Source: Diplolepis rosae (taxonomy: Eukaryota > Arthropoda > Insecta > Hymenoptera > Diplolepididae). Taken from it: a stretch of 64,000 nucleotides of DNA. A program made the translations under genes and the position numbers. The stretch is taken from NCBI GenBank assembly GCA_030998225.1, contig JAPYXD010000680.1, positions 2,170,001-2,234,000 of the forward strand. Reading direction: 5' to 3'. Shown in pieces: positions 1-12,005 of the stretch. How positions within the stretch are numbered: position 1 is the first letter of the stretch; each line of letters starts with the position of its first letter. The notes below the pieces were generated by a model, which saw only the letters and a list, made by a program, of their open reading frames with translations, had not been told where the DNA came from and made no database searches.

Positions 1-230
1 TTGTAGTAGACAATTTTGAATCATGACGTTTTTTACGCATTTCCTCGAGTTTAACTGGAATTTTGATATTGATTTTTTTACATCTAACATACTGCAACTT
101 TCCCAATTTTGGTTCAATCTAAAAATTCTCAAAACGTAAAGATTTGGTGAAAATGTCAATCCTCATTTTTCACATAAAACCAATGCTTCCTCGTTTATAT
201 CATGATTTTAATTCTTTTTTGGTATCGGGA
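1..230 (+). repeat. Dispersed repeat, internally deleted copy
   Basis: Matches the 3' part of the block at 6400-6890: the same order of TTTTTTACGCATTT, AACTGGAATTTTGATATTG, AAAACGTAAAGATTTG and TTTTTCACATAAAACCAAT, with the middle missing. Confidence 0.6.
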
Positions 231-1380
231 CCTTTTTTGCATAAATTTTTCATATCATTTCAAGACAAATAAATGGAATTCCAATAAAATGAAAAAATTT
301 ATAAAAGTTATGATTAATTTTCAGTTTTTCGCAATTTTTCCATTTTTTGACGGCGTATGTAACTAAAGGGATGCAACCCTTATGCTTGCCAAATTTCAAG
401 TAATTAGATCTACCCTTTCCCTTTAAAATGAAACCAAAACAATCACAATACGTGATCACCATAATTCTTATGGAAGTTAGGATTTTTCAAAGGAGGTAGG
501 ACGCATATGTGCTTATTGATATTTCTTACTTCGCTCATTTGGTAATGCCCGGTAAATATCATTTGTTTTTAAAGCTAAAGTAGATCCTCAAGTACTTAAT
601 TTGTTAGCCTCTCACTTGGAATTCGTTATCAGACTTAAACTGCGTTTGTATTTCTGTGCTGTTTCGAAATTTTCAATGATTCATTCTCAAAACGGAGAAA
701 ATATTTTGAGACGAAATACTATTTAAAAGAAATCACGCTAATTGGTTTTCAATGATTTTACTAATTGCAGTCACGAAACGACTTGAGAATTCATTGATCT
801 CTGATAATTCTTTCCACAAAGCCGCTTACATTTAAAAACCATTGAACATTGATTAAAATCAAGTAAGCAAGTTCTGATAAACGGTAGAAATTTAATTCTA
901 TGAAAAATGAATTTAGGTTTAATGGATTTTTTGACTTTCTAGATGAATATCAAAATGATTGTTTTGAATAGTCATATTCTGATTGGCGTTAATAATGAAG
1001 CAGATTAACTAACTGCTATTGTTTTTACAAAAATTAATTCTACTGATAATCCCCTTATTTTGTGAAATTCCAAGTTTAATAGGTGTCACATTTCCAGAAG
1101 GCGCCGAAATTCTGTTTCCATTCCACTGTCATTAAGAACATATCACTCAGCCACTTAAATGGTCAAAGTTCTATGTTCTTCAATTATGGTGTGAATCAGC
1201 GGCATTCCTCATCACAGTACAAAGAATTTCTACAACTGTCTTCTTTCAGTGCCTCGTTGAGTTTGTAATTTCGATTATATGACTCGTTCAACCAACATTT
1301 TTAGATTACCATAGAGTTGTCTACTCTCTTCTACATGGATAAAAAAAATTTGTTGGATTTACTGCACTCGCAAAAAATAT
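231..1380. other. No gene seen
   Basis: AT-rich sequence. No coding signal, RNA gene or clear repeat was recognised. Confidence 0.5.
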
Positions 1381-1733
1381 TTGATTGAATCAAAAAAACT
1401 ATTTGTTTGAAACACTTTCTTTGATGTAAAAAAATGTTTTGTTTTAATGAAACAAAATTTGTTTGATTTAAACAAAATATCTTTGGACCAAATAAATATT
1501 TGTTCGAATCAAATAAATTTCTGCCTTAAATCAAACAAATTATATCTTTTACCATATATCAATGCATTAATTTCTTTGTTTTGAAGAAAAATTAATTTGA
1601 TTCAAACAAATATTTATTTGGTTCAAAGATATTTTGTTTGAATCAAACAAATTTTATTTCATTTAAACAAATCATTTCTTTAAATCAAAGAAAGTCGTTC
1701 AAACAAATCATTTTCTTTGATACAATCAAATCG
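1381..1733. repeat. Foldback of TTTGATTCAAACAAAT-like words
   Basis: Two arms centred near 1545 are inverted copies built from short words such as GATTCAAACAAAT and CAAACAAATTTT. Related words recur at 28420-28595 and 47610-47810. Confidence 0.6.
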
Positions 1734-2019
1734 GTTGAATTAAAATTTTGGAAAATATTCCTTATTCTTTAAATTCAACAGGCTTTTCTGTAATATTTAT
1801 CAATGAATCTGTTATGGATTGATTTTTTTTCTTTTACTCATCATTATTGACTTTGCTGGAATAGCTAAAGCCACTCAAGAATTTAACTTTTCTCGACAAA
1901 ATCCAGTTCTTAGATAACATCAACGTATGAAGATGATTTCAAAATATTAAATTACTTTCTGTCCGATTTAATGCTGAAGTAAAGACTCATTTCACTAGAC
2001 AACAATCTTGCATTTTTAA

Positions 2020-2375
2020 GGCCAAGAATAAAAAGGACCACGTGACCAAATGTATAGATGTAAATATTCTGTAAAATAACTTTGTGCGCACAGAATATCT
2101 TTCTGAAAAGTTGGGTGATATAATATAATACAATAAGGAAAATCTGATTGGTTCATTTTAGCAAATATTTTACAAATTCTTTTTAACAGATAATGAAAAT
2201 GGAAGAGTTTCTTGCAGTTTTAGTTATCTGAATTATTTATTATTATATATAATATTATTTACTGTGTTCTATTATATCTTCCAATTTTTTAAAAGATATT
2301 TCATGTACAAAAAAAGTAATCTTAAACGAATTTAAAATATAATTTAGTCACGTGGTTCGGTTGATTCATGGCCTT
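2020..2375. mobile_element. Foldback MITE, family B
   Basis: Left flank TTAA (2016-2019), right flank TTGA. Ends match the family GGCCATGGATCAACC...CCACGTGACTAAA and its inverse. It has no coding capacity. Related copies are at 16560, 39902, 40807 and 59525. Confidence 0.75.
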
Positions 2376-3794
2376 GAACCGAAATAGACAGCCCAAAGGA
2401 GCAAAAAATCCTTCGATTAAATTATCTCGCTTTCTAAAGCTGAATCAGTGAAAAATTGAGAGACTTGCTACTCATGCATTTCCATGAGTCAGTCAGTCTT
2501 TGTTTACTAAAAATCAGTTGAAAATCACTATTTAGATAAAGAGTGGATAACTATACAAACCTAATCATATAGCAGTCAGAATGATTGGTTAATTTTGAAA
2601 TTTATACGAATGATAAAAGTCAAAGTTTTAATAATTATTGTTTCTTTGTCATTCGCCAAGAGATTCCCTCGGTGGAAATAGCGCCTAGAACAATCTAAAA
2701 TAATAAAGTTTATATGGATTCGTTGGCAGAGGACCAACCAAATACATGAACGTGGAACAGCATGCATAATAAAGAAGAGGGTTCAACTTAGAGTTCAATA
2801 TTCGGCTTATATAGTAGAAAGCATTTGTTTGTTGTTTAAGCTACTTTTCCTAATTTTAGAATTAAGGGCACCTATTAAGTCATGCATCGAAAAAAATTCC
2901 TTGTACCCGTGTACAAGGAATCAACTATTTTGCCTAGTTAGGACAGACGCCAACTTTGCAATCCTAGTTGAAAAGACAAAGTTCAAGTTTAGTAAGAAAA
3001 AAAAGAAAGCAAGTCGATTTGACGGACAGGTCCTTTCAGGCGCATGTATTAAGCATAACCAAAAAACAACTTTGCGTTTATGATCTACTGGAGCAAAATT
3101 TATATTGATAAAAGAGGGTCTTAAAGAATTATTGAAGATATTCTTTTTACAGCGGAGTTTTGTAATAACAACACAGCAATATTAATTGAATTTAATTGTT
3201 AATAGAACTACACTCTAAAAAAAAGTCTATCGATAGTGAAATCACGTTCCTTTCAGAATGCATCCATTGAAATTAAGCAGATTTCTTTTGTCTACCAACA
3301 GAATCTTTTTCCTGTTACAAATTTCATCTGTGAGATGCAAAAAGAAAATATTTTTACCAATGAAGGATTATTTTTGACTCTGGAAATAAATCCTCTAATT
3401 ATTTAAGGATTGCATTTCTAGACTAGCTAACGAAGTGCGCCTGCGCATTAGTGAGTGTACATCGTCTGGTTAAAGGTTAGAAAAAAAGACATAAGTAAAT
3501 GAAAACATTCAATTCTATCCATAATTCTTTTTCTAACAATAAATAGTATTCCAGATCCGCAAACAAAGTTTGGACAAATATCTATTTAATTGCAAGAAAA
3601 AATGTGTACATTGAAGAAATTTTCAAACTGTAAAAATAAAGATCATGGAATATATACTTTATAAAACGAATAATAGTTTTGTATTGGAAAAAAATGTCGA
3701 CATTTAAAGTTTATATGGAAATCCATTCTAATATCATTGATAAAATTGAATAAAAACATTTCTTAAATGAATTTTGAAAACACTTATTTAACAT
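2376..3794. other. No gene seen; one short perfect hairpin
   Basis: 2896-2921 is a perfect 11-bp stem, ATTCCTTGTAC and its inverse, with the 4-nt loop CCGT. The rest is AT-rich without recognised features. 3205-3410 distantly resembles 7190-7380. Confidence 0.5.
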
Positions 3795-3927
3795 TACACG
3801 GAAAAAATTGTGTAGCTGGTACAAAGAAACATATTGCTGTTCAAGCTATATTATTAATTATCCTAACCATAAATGCGGCTGCATAACCTAAAATATCCTT
3901 GTGGCAGCAACACATTTTTTTCCGTAA
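3795..3927. mobile_element. Small foldback MITE
   Basis: Inverted ends TTACACGGAAAAAATTGTGT and TTACGGAAAAAAATGTGTTG (right end reversed), about 133 bp, non-coding. Confidence 0.55.
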
Positions 3928-4069
3928 AACAGTTTTGTATATGTATAATTTTTTATACAATTATACGGTCTTGTGCTCTTCGCATACATTTAAGTTTATT
4001 TCTTATAATTTAATACTGAAGCTCAAACCAATTTTATAATATTAAAGATGATGTGAATTACTCATTTTC

Positions 4070-4200
4070 TCAAATTCACTAAATTTCTTTTTCTGTTTAA
4101 GTGAAACAGGAAATTCAATTTACTTAAGGCTCTATCGGCCTTAGGGAACACATTCTCATCATGACACTCGCGCTTCGCGCTCGATTTTCTGTATACATTT
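4070..4200 (-). repeat. CGCGAAGCGCGAG-containing dispersed repeat
   Basis: The motif CTCGCGCTTCGCGCTCGATT, with TCATGACACT beside it, recurs inverted at 38270-38540 and 49520-49810. Confidence 0.6.
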
Positions 4201-4813
4201 CAGTAACTTTTTAATAAATTACATGATTAAAATAATTTATTTTCTTCCAAATCTCTCAAAAAGAAAAAATAATCGTAGACTTTATTTAAGGTAGTACGAT
4301 CACGAAAATTAGACCTCAGGCAAAAATAGATAATTTTGTTTTCAAGAATAGCAATATTATTTTTGAAGGGCTAATTTGAAAGAGAAAAGATTATTTTTCG
4401 TGAAAAAAATTTGAAACACAAAGAAATAATGTTATTAACAAATTTCATTTTTGCCCAAACTTATTTTCTTATCGCTTCGAGCCAAATTTTTAAACATGAT
4501 GCGATTATAATAAATCACGGTTCATTTTTTTAGGAAAAAGATTCTCTACAACTTGACCGTTTCCGATTTTTGAAAATGAATTCTTTAATGGCTGAAATTA
4601 TAAAAAAACAATTTTTCAAAACAAAATTTTTATAAACAAATTGCTGTATTTGATAATAATTAATTCAATTTCAAAAGTAGGAAACGGTCAAGTTGTAGAG
4701 AATCTTTTTTCTAAAAAAATGAACCATAATTTATTAGAATCGCATCATTTTCAAAAATTTGACTCGAAGCGATAAGAAAATAAGTTTGGGCAAAAATAAA
4801 ATTTATGTGATAA

Positions 4814-5153
4814 CAAATTAATTAGTTGAGTTTGAAATTTTTGTCACTGCCTACATTATCGGAGGATCACTAGTCGCGTGTCAGATAGGATACGTTGTCG
4901 ACAGGTGTCCTCGTAGACAATTTCAAACTCTTATATCGCAAATAATGCAAATAAATTTAATATTTTAAAGAATTTGAAAATCTTTCTGTGGAAAAAATGA
5001 CGCTTTCGACTGCGCTGGGATTCGAGCCCAGGTCTTTCGATTGCCGGTCGACTGCTCTGACCACTGAGCTACACAGGCGTTCGACATCTCTTTCTCCACA
5101 GGAAGATCTCCTTATATCGCCTAGTGGCTCAGCCTTGCGGCTGTAAATGATTT
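4814..5153 (-). mobile_element. tRNA-derived SINE, tandem unit 1 (340 bp)
   Basis: On the minus strand an A box (TAGCTCAGTGG, 5061-5071) and a B box (GGCTCGAATCC, 5018-5028) lie in a tRNA-like fold with anticodon loop CCGGCAA. The acceptor stem does not pair, so this is a SINE and not a tRNA gene. Confidence 0.8.
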
Positions 5154-5493
5154 CAAATTAATTAGTTGAGTTTGAAATTTTTGTCACTGCCTACATTATC
5201 GGAGGATCACTAGTCGCGTGTCAGATAGGATACGTTGTCGACAGGTGTCCTCGTAGACAATTTCAAACTCTTATATCGCAAATAATGCAAATAAATTTAA
5301 TATTTTAAAGAATTTGAAAATCTTTCTGTGGAAAAAATGACGCTTTCGACTGCGCTGGGATTCGAGCCCAGGTCTTTCGATTGCCGGTCGACTGCTCTGA
5401 CCACTGAGCTACACAGGCGTCCGACATCTCTTTCTCCACAGGAAGATCTCCTTATATCGCCTAGTGGCTCAGCCTTGCGGCTGTAAATGATTT
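5154..5493 (-). mobile_element. tRNA-derived SINE, tandem unit 2 (340 bp)
   Basis: Exact 340-bp period relative to unit 1. The only difference I noticed is GCGTTCGAC versus GCGTCCGAC. The near identity implies a recent duplication. Confidence 0.85.
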
Positions 5494-5770
5494 CAAATTA
5501 ATTAGTTGAGTTTGAAATTTTTGTGATCCTCCGATAATGTAGGCAGTGACAAAAATTTCAAACTCAACTAATTAATTTGAAATCATTTACAGCCGCAAGG
5601 CTGAGCCACTAGGCGATATAAGGAGATCTTCCTGTGGAGAAAGAGATGTCGGACGCCTGTGTAGCTCAGTGGTCAGAGCAGTCGACCGGCAATCGAAAGA
5701 CCTGGGCTCGAATCCCAGCGCAGTCGAAAGCGTCATTTTTTCCACAGAAAGATTTTCAAATTCTTTAAAA
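5494..5770 (+). mobile_element. SINE, short third start then inverted copy
   Basis: 31 bp of a third unit, then from about 5525 the sequence turns and reads the array in the opposite orientation across a unit junction, including a plus-strand tRNA-like region (A box and B box within 5655-5725). Confidence 0.8.
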
Positions 5771-5939
5771 TATTTATTAATAACATTATTTTTTTGTGTT
5801 TCAAATTTTTTTCATGAAAAATAATCTTTTCTCATTCAAATTGGCCCTTCAATAATAATGTTGCTATTCTTCAAAGCAAAATTATCTATTTTTGTCTGAG
5901 GTCTAATTTTCGTGATCGTACTACCTTAAGGAAACGATT

Positions 5940-6890
5940 TTGCAGAACAACGCTTATTTCGTATCGCACATATTTTGGTGAAAAAAAATCGAATTTTTTA
6001 AATATTAAAAATCAAAACATAAAATATACATCCTGTCGAGAAATTTCTTAATAAGAATGTGTAGACCTCATTTAGGCAAATACTTTTTCATTTGAACTTT
6101 TTTTATGTATCTCATATATTTTGTCTATAAAATGGAATTATTGAATTTTGATCGTATTTTTTGGAATTGAAACGAAAAATATATGTTTTTTCATAAACTG
6201 TGTAAGACAAAACTTGTAGATCTTTTTGAAACGAACAACTTTGTATTCTTACGTTTTTTTCGTATTTTACATATTATTGTTAAAAAATTGAATTTTGGAT
6301 TTTGTAATAGATTATTTTTGAATTAAAAAAAAATATGCATCTTATGAAAAAATGTTACAATTCAAATTTGTAGGCCTTTATGTAGAAAATAATATTGTAT
6401 CATAACGTTTTTTCGTATTTCGTATAATTTAACTGGAAAATGGAATTTTGATATTGACTTTTTTCGAATTTGAATATGCTGTAACATTTCTAATTTTGAT
6501 TTAATCAAAAGACCTTATCAAGATAATTTTTAGAGATTTATGAGCACTATCTAAAACCAGTATTAAAATTTTTGATTTTTTCAAAAAATTATTTTCAAAA
6601 ACACAAAAGTAGTGCTCAATCCCTCAATTTTGATTGGATGTCGCTGGTTAACGAACTTGTCCTTACTTTTTCGGCTCCGATAAAGTGTACCAAAGCTCAA
6701 TTCAATCTGATAATTCTATCGAGAGTTATGCCGCACACGACCTACTACAGACAGACAGACAGACAGACAGACACTTTCGTAAAAACCCTTTTTTCGGACT
6801 CAGGGGGTCTTAAAACGTAAAGATTTGATGAAATTTTCGAAAGTCATTTTTCACATAAAACCAATACCTTCTCATCCATGATGAGAATGT
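5940..6890 (+). repeat. Dispersed family of diverged repeats with (CAGA)n
   Basis: Diverged units each containing a block like TTGTAGATCTTTTTGAAA, an ACGTTTTTTTCGTATTT block and a TTGAATTTTGG block. It ends with a CAGA microsatellite (6746-6772) and TTTTTCACATAAAACCAAT. Parts recur at 1-230, 37675-38160, 47030-47200 and 48720-49330. Confidence 0.65.
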
Positions 6891-7652
6891 AAAAATGTTT
6901 ACTATAGAATTTATTGTGAAATTTAAAATGCAACAAAGTTTAAAAATTATTTTGTAACACTTTTCAACATTATATATTTAATAGATCATGGACTTTCAAT
7001 TTTACACGTATTGGAAAATTTGTAATGTAAGCAAAGTTATATATCTTAAAATTTCTTTAAGCTAAAATCTAAGACGGGTTGTTATTATATTATTGAAAAT
7101 CATGGATTTAATACTGGGATTTGTCAAAGTTGGACGTGTGTACATTTCTTATAGGTTATATCATAGAATTTGTTTTCTTTTAACATCGAAATTATACTTC
7201 CTTCGTACGACAAAGGATTTTATTTCCAGACCAAAGGAAAAACTTTTGCAGTAAAATGATAGCACTTGAAACGAAAATACTTCAACTGTTAGAGGATTTC
7301 CTCTTATGCCAATTTTGAGTAGAAAATCCATTCATAGTGAACGGAATTGTTCGACAGTCAATATTCCGTTTTTAGAGTGTAGAATTATTAATTTCTCTGT
7401 AACAAGGTTTATATTGGTATGTTTAACTGTATGTACGTGATTCTCTTAAATAGGAATCCGTGTTACTTCAACTAGATTAGACTTAACTATGGGTGATAGT
7501 TGGCTCTCGCAAAAAAAAATTTTTCGGTGTGTGATGAAGAAAAATTATTTTCATTTTATTCAGTAACATACTTGGAAATTTGGAAAAAATATTATTAAGA
7601 TAATTACAAATATGATGATGATACTCATCATCATTATCATGAATATGATAAG
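6891..7652. other. No gene seen
   Basis: AT-rich; a short ATGATGATGATACTCATCATCAT hairpin-like run near 7612-7640 is split over two blocks. Nothing else was recognised. Confidence 0.5.
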
Positions 7653-8156
7653 ACCTGAAAATTTGATTTTTAAAGTAAAAACTTAAAAAAAAAATGTTTT
7701 TAACAAGTTTTTTCATTTGATGACGATAAATATTGATCTAGGAATAAAATATTTCCTACAAAAGTTGTAGTGGATGAAAACATCTATCTTTAATGTTGCA
7801 CACATTTTTGGCCTAAAACCATTATTTTTCGAGAAAAATAAGATTAAATGGAATCCAACAGACAGGCACACGTTTGGGGAGTTTTTCCCAATTCAAATCA
7901 TCCTCTATTAAATCAAATCAAATTGAGAAAAATTCCCCATCGTGTGCCTGTCTGTTGGATTCCATTTAATCTTATTTTTCTCGAAAAATAATGGTTTTAG
8001 GCCAAAAATATGTGGAACATTAAAGATAGATGTTTTCATCCACTACAACTTTTGTAGGAAATATTTTATTCCTAGATCAATATTTATCGTCATCAAATGA
8101 AAAAACTTGTTAAAAACATTTTTTTTTAAGTTTTTACCTTGAAAATCAAATTTCCG
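7653..8156. mobile_element. Long near-perfect foldback element
   Basis: Arms of about 240 nt are inverted copies with a centre near 7905; for example GGAATCCAACAGACAGGCAC is followed later by its inverse. High arm identity suggests a young insertion. Non-coding. Confidence 0.8.
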
Positions 8157-8249
8157 GGTATTTTCATAATCATGTTCGTAATCAGCGCCTCAAAATACGT
8201 GGGTGTAGTAAGTTTCAAATTAATAGGAGGTAAGTGTTTTCGGAAGTTT

Positions 8250-8490
8250 ATCCAATTTTTAAGAATTTGAAATCTTTCTGTGAAAAAAAGACGCTTTTGA
8301 CTGCGCTGGGATACGAGCCCAGGTTTTTCGATTGCCTGTCGAATACTCTAACCACTGAGCTAAACAGGCGTCCGACATCTCCTTCTCCACAGGAAGACCT
8401 CCTTATATCTCCTAGTGGCACTCCCTTACGGCTGTAATGATTTCAGCAGTGACAAAAATTTCAAACTCAACTAATTAATTATCCAATTTT
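8250..8490 (-). mobile_element. SINE copy with inverted tail
   Basis: A minus-strand tRNA-like region (boxes degenerate, 8300-8372) and leader run up to CTGTAATGATTTC, then switch to the SINE tail in plus orientation (CAGTGACAAAAATTTCAAAC). Confidence 0.7.
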
Positions 8491-8533
8491 ATCAAAAAAT
8501 TTTATGACGTGACTTTCTACTGCTTAATAGATT

Positions 8534-8919
8534 ACACAGGTCTACAAAATATGAGATTGTGATTGTTATAGAAATACCGATAGTCATTTCCGAAGTAATT
8601 TTGGGCCTAGAAACCGAATTCGGGCTCAAAATTGCTCCATCACGTCAGGTTTTCGAGTAATCCTAACCTAAAAGTGAGAAAAACACGGTTTTTCGCTATA
8701 TATTCGTTTTTTCATTCTTATTTCTGATGAACAAGGCATAATATGAACAATGATCGCTTTCCATATAGCGAACATCCGTGTTTTTCAAACTTTTAGGTTA
8801 GGATTACACGAAAACCTGACGTGATAGAGCAATTCTGAGCCCGGATTCGGTTTCTACGCCAAAAATTACTACGTAAATGTACCTCAGCTACTCCATAACA
8901 AAACCATGTAGACCTGTGT
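8534..8919. mobile_element. Foldback MITE
   Basis: Inverted ends ACACAGGTCTAC...GTAGACCTGTGT. Arms include AACCTAAAAGT and CACGTCAGGTTTTCG with their inverses. Confidence 0.75.
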
Positions 8920-9865
8920 TGTGTTACAATATTTATTTTTAATTTTTCTCACAACATCGAAAATTGCGAGCTCACTTGGAAAATTTCAACTCATTACTAA
9001 AAAAGAATATAGGACAACCTAGAGATCGATATTCGGTTTAGATAAAGCAGTGCAGTAGATTAATGACCAAGTGTCACATTTTCCAATATAGGAACCTGAA
9101 GCAGACCTACCGGATTTTTTTTATGCTCTAGAGAGTTCGATTTTTCTCGCGCCAAAAATATTGGTATTCAGTAGGAAATTAACCAAAATGGTTGTTAATA
9201 TTTGGTTCATACATGTATTGCACGAAGCAGTCGATTGTCACTCTGGATAGCACTTTTCTTATTTTCTATATTTCTATCTATGGTTAGTAGTAATTGCTTG
9301 AATGCAACAGGCTTTCAAATTCAAAGTTTGCAGACGCTTTTGAATAGGTTATTTGCAATTCCATGATTAAGACGAAGCATATCTTTTCTGTGGTCATGTA
9401 ACGGAAGACCAAGATGCAGGTGTCGTGTTGGCACGATCTCTTGGTATTCTAGAATTGATCTCAACGTTCTCTCTCGAGACGATCCTGTTGGTTCGTATAC
9501 AAGGGGCCAAAATTCCTCTCATTCCGACCTGTTATCTAACCAAAAGCAGTAGTTTGATATAGTAAGCATTTGAGAGAGTATTCGCCTTTTTGCCTCAGCT
9601 ATAGATGTATTATTAGTCACTATACTTGTCTTTACTTTAGCGTTAGCGATAGGCAGTGAATTGTAAATACTGCATTATATGTTGCAGATTGGTAAACATT
9701 TGGTTCAACCAAAACACTTGAACAGATAAAAGTGGATACTGAGTTGTAATAACCAAGTTCTAAATCTTAATCACGTAAATTCATTGAAAATCAGCAACCT
9801 TTACTGATTAGTAGTGAATTTCACATACTAATGTGTAGAAATTGGTGGTTACGATCTCATATATA
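8920..9865. other. No gene seen
   Basis: No exon, RNA gene or repeat recognised. Confidence 0.5.
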
Positions 9866-10270
9866 CTGGGTTGTTTGAAAAGTCCCAGGCCTAAGTAATA
9901 AAACAACATTTTTTTGGGAAAATTTGCATTTATTCTTTAACATTGTTCGCTTCCGACTCGATACACTTATTCCAACGAGATATTAAAAGCTTGATGCATT
10001 TTTTATAGTAATCGGCGCTCAACTCTTAAAAATACGCGTTTCTTTCGACAATTACCTCTTCATTTGAGTAAAATCTCTTGCCAGATAGTCATCTCTTCAA
10101 GTTTGTGAACATATAATAACCGCAGGGTGCCAAATCTGGAGTATATTGAGCACTGATTGTTTTTCTTTTCATCAGGTAGTCAATATGAATTATACCATGC
10201 ACATCCCAAAAAAGAGTCGCCGTAACCTTGCCAGCAGATTGTTGCGCTTGCGGCTTACTGTAGGGTTGAC
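9866..10270 (-). pseudogene. Degenerate mariner transposase remnant
   Basis: The minus strand has a mariner transposase segment, KVTATLFWDVHGIIHIDYL, running directly into TPDLAPCGYYMF. The block expected between them, with a catalytic Asp, is deleted. Beyond a stop at about 10088 the C-terminal region is still readable with further stops: GKRFYSNEEVIVERNAYF and RWNKCIESE. A terminal-repeat-like end (CTGGGTTGTTTGAAAAGTCC) follows a TA at 9864-9865; the other end is missing. Mariner elements are Tc1/mariner cut-and-paste transposons inserting at TA. This copy is dead: it has stops, an internal deletion and only one end. Confidence 0.85.
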
Positions 10271-10430
10271 CAAATTTCGGTTGATTCAACCAAAGAATTT
10301 GTTTTCTGTGACCAAATGTTTAAGTTGATTTAACCAAATTTCACTTTTAATTTATTTTATTTTTATTTCAATTTCAGAAAACTTCACTACATGAGAGAAG
10401 ACATCTATGATTATTAATAGTTTTTTAATA

Positions 10431-10769
10431 ATTCAAAATTTCAAGAACTCGAAACCACTCGAACCTTTAGAATATAAAAAAACGACCAAATTTGGACAAA
10501 AAAAAACATTTCTTAAAACAAACGATTATGAGAAACCAAAAAAAGGAGGAAAGAAAAAGATGGCAACCTTCCAAAAATCCTTCCTTCTTTTTCTTTCTTT
10601 CGTCCTCTTTTGTCTTTATTACCCACTTCCATCTACATAAAAGATAACACGCCCATTTTTTGTTGGTTTTTCATAATCGTTTGTTTTAAGAAATTTTTTT
10701 TTGTCCAAATTTGGTCGTTTTTTTATATTCTGAGGGTTCGAGTGGTTTCTAGTTCTTGAAATTTTGAAT
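10431..10769. mobile_element. Foldback MITE
   Basis: Inverted arms ATTCAAAATTTCAAGAACT and CGACCAAATTTGGACAAAAA with their inverses at 10690-10769. The loop contains a purine tract followed by a pyrimidine tract. Confidence 0.75.
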
Positions 10770-10806
10770 TTTACTTTTGTTTGGACCTTGAGGTGAATTT
10801 GAGTTT

Positions 10807-11161
10807 GGAGGCGTTCACATAATACGTCACGCGATTTTTAGCCATTTTTACCCCCCCCCCCCCATGTCACACATGGTCGCAAACCTCAGCCCCCCCCCCT
10901 TTTTGATGTCACGTCACACCTCTTAATTTTATAAAACATTTTTCGTTAACGCGTACAAAATCCAGTGAAAAAAGAAGCTATTAATTATTATTGTAGATAA
11001 TCTTTTCAGAACTCTTTTTCAAATTTCGTGGGTACACATTTAATGTGTGACGTAACGCAGAGGGCAGACCCCCCTCCCAACATGTCACACCACGTCAAAA
11101 TTTGCAGACCCCCCCCCCCCCCCCCTCCATAAACTGTGTGATGTATTATGTGAACGCCTCC
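10807..11161. mobile_element. Foldback MITE with long C runs
   Basis: Ends GGAGGCGTTCACATAATACG and its near-inverse ending TATGTGAACGCCTCC. It carries GTGACGT words, a C run in each part (up to about 18 C, near 11108-11126) and TGTCACAC words. Ends of this sort are common among insect MITEs; the superfamily is not assigned. Confidence 0.75.
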
Positions 11162-11639
11162 TTTGTAGTGATACGGGTTCGAATTTAGTTTTTTAATAGT
11201 TATTCTATATTTCATTTTTTTTTCATAACCTTTCTGTAAATAAGACTAATTTTTATTCAATCTGAATGAAAAAGAACTCATTCTATTAGTTAAATTTTTT
11301 GTATTATTTGTTTGATAAATAAATTTAGCACAGTGTCTTGTTTTTAACAAGATTGTTAGAGAGGAAGTTTATTAAGATAGAACAAAAATTAGGATTAGTT
11401 ATAGAAAGGTGGAAAAAATTCTATAATCGCATATAACTATTAATCAACAAATATTGACTAATTCAGAGAATAATTTACAAATTTATCAGCGCGAATGCGA
11501 ATGCATAAATTAATCAAACTTTTACCATGAATTAGTTGAATTCACTTAACAATCAGTTAAATTTGACTAAAAATTAGTAATTGTTTCACTAATTGAGAGG
11601 TGAACAAATTCTATTTTCTCTGCACTGAAAAAAATGCCG

Positions 11640-12005
11640 GGTAAATTTTTAACTGAGGTTTAGTTATTTCGAATCCTAACTTACTCTCTGTCTCAATTAA
11701 TTGCTTTTATGATTAATTTCAATCAGTGACTGTATTCTAGCTATACAATCAGTTTTTTCAAGCCATATTAACTGATAAATCATTAAAAAAACAACAGATT
11801 GTGTAGCCGGAATTTAGTTACTGATTGGAATTAGTGACATACCTACTAATTCGAATGTAAAGAGATGTTGAATTGACTAAATTAGCATTTGAATTAAGTA
11901 AAAAAGTAGTGAAGATTCTCATTATAATTAATTTACTATGAAATCACTATATGAAATAATCTTACTAAATTGTCATTCTAACTGAAAAATTAGTTGGATT
12001 TACCA
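11640..12005. repeat. Diverged foldback with AATCAGT words
   Basis: Left TTCAATCAGTGACTGTATTC and right TTACTGATTGGAATTAGTGA are diverged inverted arms. The flanks hold many ATTAGT words. Confidence 0.5.

Larger units (their letters stand above)
4290..5935. mobile_element. Foldback MITE, family A, carrying a SINE array
   Basis: TTAA (4286-4289), then GGTAGTACGATCACG...CGTGATCGTACTACC and TTAA (5936-5939). Without the SINE array the element is about 689 bp, as in the copies at 15883 (673 bp) and 45719 (667 bp). The core carries CTCTACAACTTGACCGTTTC in inverted copies. No coding capacity. Confidence 0.85.

Noticed and set aside
2896..2921. Terminator-like hairpin (also 30464-30486 and 35928-35955)
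   Set aside because: Perfect short stems, but this is eukaryotic DNA with no adjacent gene end; intrinsic terminators do not apply.
5009..5079. tRNA gene with anticodon GGC on the minus strand
   Set aside because: A and B boxes and the anticodon loop are good, but the acceptor stem does not pair and the same sequence is in a repeated SINE unit.
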